From Clostridia bacterium (lineage in GTDB: Bacteria > Bacillota > Clostridia > Christensenellales > Aristaeellaceae): a stretch of DNA of 10,906 nucleotides. Position 1 is the first letter of the stretch. Each line of letters starts with the position of its first letter. Shown one piece after another: positions 5,976 to 10,906 of this stretch. The translations under genes were made by a program, and so were the position numbers. The DNA lies in assembly GCA_017620115.1 (NCBI GenBank), contig JAFZRB010000330.1, positions 1 to 10,906 of the forward strand, given 5' to 3'. The notes beneath the pieces are model-generated. The model was not told the DNA's origin and ran no database searches. It worked only from the letters and a program-made list of their open reading frames with translations.

Positions 5976-7580
5976 TCAGCGAAAACAATCCTCAAGGCCG
6001 CGCCGCAGTCCCCGTCCATTGACAGCGCCGGTGTGCCTGCCGTCCATCCAGACCCATTCACCATTCAGCATGACGCGATGTATCCCCCCGGCAGTGCGAC
6101 CCGGATCAGAAAAGGTTCCGTTGTCGGTTACCGTTTCCGGGTCAAATACGGTTATGTCCGCCCACGAGCCTTCCCGCAGCGTTCCGCGTCCCGCGATGCC
6201 CATCTGAGCGGCCGGCAAACCGGTCATCTTGAAAACCGCCCACTCAATCGGCATCAGATGAAGTTCCCGGTTCAAACGGAGGAAACGCGCAAATGAGCCG
6301 GAAGAGCGGGGATGAGGCACGCCCACCATGCCGCGGGACAGCATGTCAACAGCCGTGCTGTCGGAAACGACAGCGACATCCCGACGCGCGGCGATTTTCA
6401 GAGCGTCCTCCCGGAGCATTGAAAAGTAACACCCACGGGCGCTCAGCCGGGACTGCAGCATCACCTGACGATACGCCTCAATGGGAGACACGTGCAGAAC
6501 ATCTGCTATTTCGCTCAGATACAGGCCGTCCCATTCAGGCACATATCCGCAGGTTGAGGAAACCAGCACGTGATCCGCGCCGATGGTCAGGTGCGCGTCC
6601 GCCTCTATTTCTGTTTTCGCCCGGGCGAAGAGCGCCGGGTCAGCCAATAAGGCAATCTGTTCATCCGGGGAGAGGCGGCGTACCCAACCGGGCAAACAGG
6701 TCCTGAGAGGCGTAGAAGACGCCAGGTACGGATACTGGTCAAAATCCAGACGAATGCCTTCCCGAATCAACCCGTCCGCCATCGCGAGCAGTTCGTCCGC
6801 CTTTCCCCAGTGTTTGGCGCTCATGATCTTGAAATGAGAGATGTGTACATGCGCGCCGCTTTCCCGGCCGATGCGTCCGACTTCCCTTACAGCGGAGAAG
6901 ATATCATCCGCCTCGCTCCGCATGTGGATGGGTACGGCCGCGCCATACTCAGCGGCCACTTTTGCCAGGGAGATCAGCTCTTCCGTCGCGCTGTATACGC
7001 CGGGAACGTAGATCAGGCCGAGGGAAAGACCGAACGCGCCCGCTTCCAGTTCGCGCCGCAGCAGATCCTGCATATTCCTGAGCCCCAACGGAGTGGGCGA
7101 GGCGGCATTGGGATCGGCCATGCACATTGCCCGCAGGGCGCCGTGCCCGACAAATGTCCCCACATTGTTGGCGCAATGGCCGGTTATTTCCGAAAGAAAA
7201 CCCGCAGTGTCCATTGCGTGAACTTCCGGCAGGCCGCCCCGGAAGTGCGCGTTCGCAGCCGCTTCCAGCTTGCGGTTATGATCCTGGGGCCGATGCGGCA
7301 CAAAGGAATCGCCGCAATTTCCGCACAGCGAGCTGGTGACGCCCTGGTGTATATAGCTTTCAAACAGCGGAGCGCCGAAAGGAGAAAGATCAGAATGGGT
7401 ATGTATGTCGATAAAACCGGGAGCTACGGCCTTGCCCGCGGCGTCATATCTGTCCGCCGAAGGCAATTCTTCTTCCGTGATGCGGGCGATTTTTCCGTCT
7501 GATACATACAGATTGGCCCGCCGCGGCGCTGCGCCGCTGCCGTCAATCAGTATTCCGTTCATCAATGCGTGTTGAAACAT
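5976..7580 (-). CDS. D-aminoacylase / N-acyl-D-amino-acid deacylase family amidohydrolase
   Basis: A 534-residue metal-dependent amidohydrolase of the D-aminoacylase type, which hydrolyses N-acyl groups (or cyclic amides) from amino acids. The beta-sandwich N-terminus leads into VAPGFIDIHTHSD, with metal ligands His60 and His62. Cys89 in CGNCGD, His219 in PIHMRSE, His249 in HISHFK and Asp407 in VVSDST match the ligand set of characterised D-aminoacylases (two His, Cys, two His, Asp). GTFVGHGALR (142-151) is another family signature. The C-terminal sandwich is complete: GTLREGSWADITVFDPETV. ATG at 7580 is chosen over the in-frame TTG two codons upstream because GGAGGA stands 6 bases before it and overlaps neither. 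It is the first gene of the leftward run, behind a long leader with several promoter candidates. The exact substrate (N-acyl-D-amino acid, dipeptide or hydantoin-like) is uncertain. Confidence 0.9.
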   Translation of the reverse strand: MFQHALMNGILIDGSGAAPRRANLYVSDGKIARITEEELPSADRYDAAGKAVAPGFIDIHTHSDLSPFGAPLFESYIHQGVTSSLCGNCGDSFVPHRPQDHNRKLEAAANAHFRGGLPEVHAMDTAGFLSEITGHCANNVGTFVGHGALRAMCMADPNAASPTPLGLRNMQDLLRRELEAGAFGLSLGLIYVPGVYSATEELISLAKVAAEYGAAVPIHMRSEADDIFSAVREVGRIGRESGAHVHISHFKIMSAKHWGKADELLAMADGLIREGIRLDFDQYPYLASSTPLRTCLPGWVRRLSPDEQIALLADPALFARAKTEIEADAHLTIGADHVLVSSTCGYVPEWDGLYLSEIADVLHVSPIEAYRQVMLQSRLSARGCYFSMLREDALKIAARRDVAVVSDSTAVDMLSRGMVGVPHPRSSGSFARFLRLNRELHLMPIEWAVFKMTGLPAAQMGIAGRGTLREGSWADITVFDPETVTDNGTFSDPGRTAGGIHRVMLNGEWVWMDGRHTGAVNGRGLRRGLEDCFR

Positions 7581-7674
7581 ATGCAATCCTCCTCGCAGAC
7601 AGCTTTCCGGCCGAGAGACATTCGTTTGACGCGTCGTTCATTTCCCTGTCGTTGCGATGACTGTAAGGCTTGCG

Positions 7675-7688
7675 GGAACCTGGGTTCT
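7675..7688. promoter_or_regulatory. Palindrome copy 1, possible operator
   Basis: GGAAC-CTGG-GTTCT on the plus strand: an inverted repeat with a GAAC-N4-GTTC core. It overlaps the downstream edge of a weak leftward -10 (7687-7692). It matches the second palindrome at 7879-7892 at 12 of 14 bases when that one is read on the minus strand. The core resembles the Gram-positive LexA box (CGAAC-N4-GTTCG), but the outer bases differ. Confidence 0.45.
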
Positions 7689-7714
7689 GATATGTCCTGA
7701 CAGCGTATCATCAA
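7687..7714 (-). promoter_or_regulatory. Weak leftward promoter candidate nearest the amidohydrolase gene
   Basis: On the minus strand TTGATG (7714-7709), a 16-bp spacer and TATCAG (7692-7687). It repeats the layout of the stronger candidate 45 bp upstream, including the shared GGACATATCA at its -10, and its -10 overlaps the palindrome at 7675-7688. Confidence 0.25.
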
Positions 7715-7730
7715 GGCGGCGAGCGCAATC

Positions 7731-7759
7731 ATGATATGTCCTTTTGATCTCCTGCTCAA
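7731..7759 (-). promoter_or_regulatory. Leftward promoter candidate, middle
   Basis: On the minus strand TTGAGC (7759-7754), a 17-bp spacer and TATCAT (7736-7731): four and five matches to the sigma-A consensus at ideal spacing. A transcript would begin near 7724 and give a leader of about 145 bases before the amidohydrolase ATG. Confidence 0.4.
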
Positions 7760-7878
7760 AAAAAGACACTCCTTTGCGCCGTTTTCAAGCCAACTGACTA
7801 TGTCGCTGCTTTCCAATCAAATTCTTCCCGATCCATATGTGTCCCGCTGCCCGGTCCTGAACGGCGAAAATAGATCCA

Positions 7879-7892
7879 GGAACGCAGGTTCC
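7879..7892. promoter_or_regulatory. Palindrome copy 2, possible operator
   Basis: GGAAC-GCAG-GTTCC on the plus strand is a perfect 5-bp inverted repeat with a GAAC-N4-GTTC core, read GGAAC-CTGC-GTTCC on the minus strand. It begins 6 bases downstream of the extended -10 at 7899-7907, so it would cover the start of transcription, a position typical of a repressor site. It could also fold as a small hairpin at the 5' end of the transcript. Confidence 0.45.
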
Positions 7893-7898
7893 GATGTC

Positions 7899-7907
7899 AT
7901 TATACCA
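7899..7907 (-). promoter_or_regulatory. Leftward extended -10 promoter element
   Basis: TGG-TATAAT on the minus strand is a perfect extended -10 (TGn plus consensus hexamer). No good -35 lies 17 or 18 bases upstream, which an extended -10 can tolerate. Transcription would start near 7892, giving a leader of about 310 bases before the amidohydrolase ATG at 7580. Confidence 0.45.
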
Positions 7908-8096
7908 GATAAAAAGCATAAAAGCCATACCTTTCCTGTCCACGAAACGGGATTCTGCGGCCCTGACTGTCCGCATGCCGGGATTTTTGCACCCTGCCAG
8001 CTGTCCATTTTCATGGGTACATTATCGCTGCCATTGGCTGGATTAAAACCAAGGACGGATATCATGCGATTCAGGGTAGCAGGAACCTTCTGACTA

Positions 8097-8105
8097 TGAT
8101 ATAAT
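8097..8105 (+). promoter_or_regulatory. Rightward extended -10 promoter element
   Basis: TGA-TATAAT is a perfect extended -10. There is no recognisable -35. Transcription would start about 7 bases on, at or beside the ATG of the small open frame at 8112, so a message from here would be leaderless or nearly so. Confidence 0.45.
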
Positions 8106-8111
8106 AGGGCT

Positions 8112-8192
8112 ATGAATAAGCGGAACATCATTCTCGCGACGCTGGCCTTTGCGGCCGTTATGAACACTATTCTTGGCGACAGCATGCTTTGA
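8112..8192 (+). CDS. Possible 26-residue hydrophobic peptide
   Basis: ATG to TGA encodes 26 residues: a short basic start (MNKRN), then IILATLAFAAVMNTILG, a plausible membrane-crossing helix, ending GDSML. It starts 7 bases after a perfect extended -10, so a transcript would have essentially no leader; the only purine-rich stretch (AGGG) is 2 bases before the ATG, too close to act as a normal ribosome site. A GC-only hairpin follows 3 bases after the stop. I do not recognise it. The sequence could be a small membrane peptide, a leader peptide, or the broken N-terminus of a transporter of the major facilitator kind, which often start in a similar way; I could not find a continuation in the other frames. 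Coding status is uncertain. Confidence 0.3.
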   Translation: MNKRNIILATLAFAAVMNTILGDSML

Positions 8193-8195
8193 AGG

Positions 8196-8214
8196 GCCGG
8201 GCGGTGTGCCCGGC
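8196..8214 (+). other. GC-only stem-loop after the small open frame
   Basis: GCCGGGC-GGTGT-GCCCGGC is a perfect 7-bp stem with a 5-base loop, beginning 3 bases after the stop codon of the 26-codon frame. No U-run follows on either strand, so it is not a standard intrinsic terminator. It may be a transcript-stabilising 3' hairpin, a pausing element or a protein site. Confidence 0.4.
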
Positions 8215-8261
8215 ATGAAGGTATTCCATCACAAGCCTCCGGGAAAAAGAGGATATCACCT

Positions 8262-8290
8262 TTGACATCGTCCGTGCGGTATTATACAAT
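8262..8290 (+). promoter_or_regulatory. Sigma-A type promoter for the glycoside hydrolase gene
   Basis: TTGACA (8262-8267), a 17-bp spacer and TACAAT (8285-8290): six and five matches to consensus at ideal spacing. Transcription would start near 8297 and give a leader of about 47 bases before the ATG at 8344. This is the best promoter match in the window. Confidence 0.75.
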
Positions 8291-8343
8291 GAAGTCGATG
8301 CGGAAACAGGCCGGCGGCGGTCTGACGGGAGGTTTAAGATCGT

Positions 8344-9966
8344 ATGGGGCGCGAATTGTCAGTTCAGGTCAGGGCGGAAGAGCGGGCTTTTTCCGTCGCC
8401 GCCTTTGGCGAGGAATGGTTTGTCTGTCCTGCCTGCGTGTGTGTGGATGCGGACGGGGTGAAGGATCGCGACGATACGCACCTGAACCTGATGGAACGGT
8501 CTAGCGAGCCTATGGACGGGGGCGTGCGGTATGTCTGGCGCACCTGCTCAAACCTGTGGAAGATGAAAGAATATGTGCTCGAAGTACAGGCGGATTCAGC
8601 CCGTTTCTTCGTGCGCGTGGAGGGCAAAGGGAAGCTTGACGCGCTGCGTTTTTTTGGTGAGCGGGCGAAATACGAGGCGTCGGGCTATCTGCTTCCCGTG
8701 GCTGACCACGCGGACTACGAACGGAGCCTTCGCATGATCGACGAGCCGGGCCGCATCGGCCTGGGTTATTTCGCGCCGCCGTGCTATGTATATCCGTTCC
8801 GTATGCCGGAGGTATCCGGCTGGCTTGGCGTGGGGCTTGCGGCGCGAGCGGGGCAGTACAACTTCGACGAATTCCTCTATACGAACGACAGCCAAAACGC
8901 CTGCGGCTTTGAACTGCCGCTGAACGGGCAGACCGTGGTGGACGGGATGTGGGAAAGCCAGAGCCTCCTCTTCATCCCGGGCTGCGACGCCTTCGACGCG
9001 GTGCGAAACTACGCCCACTGGCACTACGACAGAGGCTGGTGCGTCCGGAAGAACCGTGATAACATCCCGGATTGGTGGAGGCGGCCCATCTTTTGCGGCT
9101 GGGGCGAACAGGGCTCCATGCAAAAGATGCGCGGAAGGCAGGCCGACTATGCGACGCAGCGTGACTATGTCTGGATGAGCGAAAAACTGGACGAATACGG
9201 CCTGCATCCCGGCTCGATCATCATCGACGACAAGTGGCAGCAATCATACGGCGCCGCGCTGCCTGATCCTGAAAAATGGCCGGACCTGCGCGCCTTCGCC
9301 GACGCTGAGCACGCCAAAGGACGGCGGGTGCTCCTGTGGTTCCGCTCGTGGTATCCGGAGGGGCTGAAGCAGGAAGAGTGCGTCGACTGGCTGTGCACGG
9401 CATGCGGGGCTGACCCGACGAGCGGAGCGTATCAGGCGCGGATGCGCGGCGTGATGCGCAAGCTGCTTTCCGACGCGGCCGGCTGTTTTAACTGCGATGG
9501 CTTCAAGATCGATTTCGCGAACTGTATGCCGCTGGGAAAGTACGTGACATGCCATGAGAAAGGCGTCTATGGCGTGGAACTGCTCACGCGGTTCTTCGTG
9601 ATGATGCGGGATTTCGCCAAGGCGGAGAAACCGGATGCGCTGATCAACTGTTCGTGCGCGCACCCGTACTTTGACGAGATCGTGGATCAGGCGCGCATTC
9701 ACGATTACAGGGGCGGTATGCGCAGCGCGCCGGAGGTGATGGGGTTTCGAGCGAAGCTGGCCGCGGCGGCGCTGCCGGACGTCCTGATCGACACCGACGC
9801 CGGCGGCACGGGCAGCCGGCGGGATTTCCGCCGCTGGATGAAGGCGCAGGGAGGGCTTGGCGTACCGGATCTTTACTGGCTCACGCGAACGGGCGAGGTC
9901 CCCTTTGATGAAGAGGACATTGCGCTGATCCGGGCATGCTGGAAGGACTATGAGGACAGGCTGTGA
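8344..9966 (+). CDS. TIM-barrel glycoside hydrolase, alpha-galactosidase/GH31-like superfamily
   Basis: A 540-residue enzyme with an N-terminal beta-rich domain (about 1-240) and a TIM barrel that opens with RRPIFCGWGEQ (246-256). Barrel strands carry IIIDDKWQQSYGAALPDPEKW (292-312) and RRVLLWFRSWYPEG (327-340). They also carry DGFKIDFAN (385-393), whose Asp390 sits where clan GH-D and GH31 alpha-glycosidases keep their nucleophile. INCSCAHPYFDE...RIHDYRGG (434-458) probably holds the acid/base, with Asp454 the first candidate. It therefore likely cleaves an alpha-linked sugar with retention; the sugar (galactose, glucose or other) cannot be read from the sequence. There is no signal peptide, so it acts in the cytoplasm on imported oligosaccharides. 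GGGAGG lies 11 bases before the ATG, slightly long. It has its own strong promoter and is divergent from the leftward run. The CAZy family number is uncertain, as the two signature segments are not textbook. Confidence 0.85.
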   Translation: MGRELSVQVRAEERAFSVAAFGEEWFVCPACVCVDADGVKDRDDTHLNLMERSSEPMDGGVRYVWRTCSNLWKMKEYVLEVQADSARFFVRVEGKGKLDALRFFGERAKYEASGYLLPVADHADYERSLRMIDEPGRIGLGYFAPPCYVYPFRMPEVSGWLGVGLAARAGQYNFDEFLYTNDSQNACGFELPLNGQTVVDGMWESQSLLFIPGCDAFDAVRNYAHWHYDRGWCVRKNRDNIPDWWRRPIFCGWGEQGSMQKMRGRQADYATQRDYVWMSEKLDEYGLHPGSIIIDDKWQQSYGAALPDPEKWPDLRAFADAEHAKGRRVLLWFRSWYPEGLKQEECVDWLCTACGADPTSGAYQARMRGVMRKLLSDAAGCFNCDGFKIDFANCMPLGKYVTCHEKGVYGVELLTRFFVMMRDFAKAEKPDALINCSCAHPYFDEIVDQARIHDYRGGMRSAPEVMGFRAKLAAAALPDVLIDTDAGGTGSRRDFRRWMKAQGGLGVPDLYWLTRTGEVPFDEEDIALIRACWKDYEDRL

Positions 9967-10159
9967 CGCAGAGACGTTCAGGGCGTTTCCTGACAGGCCG
10001 CGCCGGTGCGATGCCGCGCGCAATCATTTTCTCGCGGAAAAGCGCTGCGTCCTGACTGCCCGCGCCCGAAGCCGGGAAAAACTTACGCGGATCGTCTGGA
10101 GAACGGATTTGACATGGATTATTGACGAATCTTCGGTCTGATAACTGAACCCAATGAGG

Positions 10160-10185
10160 ACGGAAAAATATGCGGCTTCCGTTTT
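10160..10185 (+). terminator. Possible weak terminator after the glycoside hydrolase gene
   Basis: ACGGAA (10160-10165) pairs with TTCCGT (10177-10182) across an 11-base loop and is followed by TTTC. The stem is short and the tail brief, so it is a marginal terminator. It lies 194 bases past the glycosidase stop and 35 bases before the alcohol dehydrogenase ATG. The rest of the 254-bp gap shows an isolated TTGACA at 10109 without a matching -10 at good spacing. Confidence 0.3.
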
Positions 10186-10220
10186 CTGTTGCGCCGGTAC
10201 CGCACGGCAAGAGGATGCTT

Positions 10221-10906
10221 ATGTACAGTTTCAATTACTATGCCCCCACAAAGGTGGTCTTCGGCAAGGGAACCGAGACGAAAGCTGCCGAACTGATCAG
10301 GGAATTCGGCGGGAAAAAGGTGCTGATCCATTATGGCGGCGGCAGCGTGATCCGCTCCGGCCTGCTCAAGCGCGTGACGGATTCTTTGGAGGAAGCGGGC
10401 ATCTCCTATATCACCCTGGGCGGCGCAGTGCCCAATCCCCGCCTGGGCCTGGTGTATGAGGGCATCGCCCTGTGCAAGAAGGAAAATGTGGATTTCCTGC
10501 TGGCTGTGGGCGGCGGCAGCGCCATCGACTCCGCGAAGGCCATCGGGTACGGCGTGGCCAACGAGGGCGATGTGTGGGATTACTATGATTACAAACGAAA
10601 GGCGTCCGCCTGCCTGCCTCTCGGCGTGATCCTGACCATCGCTGCCACCGGCAGTGAAATGAGCGATTCCTCCGTGATCACCAAGGAGGAAGGGCTGGTG
10701 AAGCGCGGCTACAGCAGCGATTTCGGCAGGCCCAAATTCGCCATCATGAACCCGGAGCTGACCATGACCCTGCCGGATTATCAGACCGCCTGCGGCTGCG
10801 CCGACATCCTGATGCACACCATGGAACGGTATTTCACCAACGGCGGCAGCATGGAGATCACCGACGCCCTGGCCGAAGGGCTGCTGCGCACGGTGATGGC
10901 CAACGC
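10221..10906 (+). CDS. Iron-containing alcohol dehydrogenase (YqhD/butanol dehydrogenase type), C-terminus missing
   Basis: The first 228 residues of a group III metal-dependent alcohol dehydrogenase, cut by the right edge; full-length relatives run to about 385-390 residues. It interconverts aldehydes and primary alcohols with NAD(P)H in the cytoplasm. MYSFNYYAPTKVVFGKGTE is the usual N-terminus of the BDH/YqhD branch. GGGSAIDSAKAIGYG (97-111) is the nucleotide-phosphate binding loop, and ATGSEMSDSSVIT (142-154) is the next family signature. In CADILMHTMERYF (193-205) Asp195 and His199 correspond to the first two metal ligands; the other two His lie beyond the window. ATG at 10221 is supported by AAGAGGA 5 bases before it. 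It follows the glycosidase on the same strand after 254 bp, so a shared transcript is possible but not shown. A link to the glycyl radical enzyme as an aldehyde-reducing partner is inference. Confidence 0.95.
   Translation, partial: MYSFNYYAPTKVVFGKGTETKAAELIREFGGKKVLIHYGGGSVIRSGLLKRVTDSLEEAGISYITLGGAVPNPRLGLVYEGIALCKKENVDFLLAVGGGSAIDSAKAIGYGVANEGDVWDYYDYKRKASACLPLGVILTIAATGSEMSDSSVITKEEGLVKRGYSSDFGRPKFAIMNPELTMTLPDYQTACGCADILMHTMERYFTNGGSMEITDALAEGLLRTVMAN

Larger units (their letters stand above)
7581..8343. other. Divergent intergenic control region of 763 bp
   Basis: This stretch separates the leftward metabolic run from the rightward glycosidase. Reading both strands in all frames I find no full-length gene. 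Open frames that cross it lack good ribosome sites and family motifs. It holds three leftward promoter candidates, two rightward ones, two matching palindromes, one possible 26-codon peptide and one GC-only hairpin, listed separately. The stretch from about 7908 to 8080 shows no element I can name. No riboswitch class that I know was recognised in the leader of the amidohydrolase, although it would be roughly 100 to 310 bases long depending on the promoter used. Confidence 0.7.

Noticed and set aside
5437..6207. Plus-strand open frame of 256 codons across nitroreductase, DUF503 and amidohydrolase ends
   Set aside because: Antisense shadow spanning three real genes and their gaps; no ribosome site or recognisable domain.
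7562..7816. Minus-strand open frame of 84 codons in the amidohydrolase leader
   Set aside because: It overlaps the amidohydrolase start, contains the promoter-like repeats and palindrome, has a charged, low-pattern sequence and no clear ribosome site.
7817..8185. Minus-strand open frame of 122 codons in the divergent region
   Set aside because: No recognisable domain and it covers the promoters and palindrome; probably chance.
8196..8214. GC hairpin read as an intrinsic terminator
   Set aside because: No run of T follows on either strand, so it was kept only as an unexplained stem-loop.
9950..10141. Plus-strand open frame of 63 codons overlapping the glycosidase end
   Set aside because: Arg- and Ala-rich composition typical of an out-of-frame GC-rich stretch; no ribosome site.
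10109..10144. Promoter for the alcohol dehydrogenase built on TTGACA at 10109 or TTGACG at 10122
   Set aside because: Neither has a credible -10 at 16-18 bp; the nearest TGATAA is at 24 or 11 bp spacing.
9244..10817. Minus-strand open frames (259 and 232 codons) over the glycosidase and alcohol dehydrogenase
   Set aside because: Antisense shadows of clearly recognised genes.

Overview
The window looks like a piece of a GC-rich anaerobic Firmicutes chromosome (Clostridia-like). Three things suggest this. A glycyl radical enzyme sits with its radical-SAM activase, a strictly anaerobic pair. Most genes have strong purine-rich Shine-Dalgarno sites of the GGAGG type. The promoters are of the ordinary sigma-A kind. 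The assignment is inference; the window holds no rRNA or other taxonomic marker.

The left three quarters (1-7580) is a run of seven genes all read leftward. In order of transcription they are: a D-aminoacylase-type metal amidohydrolase (7580-5976), a small DUF503/YlxP protein (5889-5608), a nitroreductase-family flavoprotein (5574-4981), two Gfo/Idh/MocA-family dehydrogenases (4874-3780 and 3749-2778), an intrinsic terminator (about 2742-2698), a glycyl radical enzyme (2587-323), and its activating enzyme (323-1, cut by the window edge). The last two are translationally coupled by a TGATG stop/start overlap. The terminator splits the run, so the glycyl radical pair is probably at least partly a separate transcription unit.

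A gene-poor divergent control region of about 760 bp (7581-8343) holds several promoter-like elements facing both ways, two near-identical GGAAC-N4-GTTCY palindromes close to leftward promoter candidates, and a possible 26-codon hydrophobic peptide gene followed by a GC-only hairpin. To its right, read rightward, are a cytoplasmic TIM-barrel glycoside hydrolase related to the alpha-galactosidase superfamily (8344-9966) and the N-terminal 228 residues of an iron-dependent alcohol dehydrogenase of the YqhD/butanol dehydrogenase type (10221 to the right edge).

The genes together suggest a catabolic locus. The glycosidase could release a sugar, the paired Gfo/Idh proteins could oxidise, reduce or epimerise a sugar-like intermediate, and the glycyl radical enzyme could carry out a radical elimination or dehydration. 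The Fe-alcohol dehydrogenase could dispose of an aldehyde, and the amidohydrolase could remove an N-acyl group. The substrate is not readable from the sequence. The least explained element is the glycyl radical enzyme: it has a Gly-Cys-Gly-Glu active-site loop and a partner activase with an abbreviated cysteine insert. No tRNA, rRNA, CRISPR array, insertion sequence, transporter or transcription regulator gene was seen.
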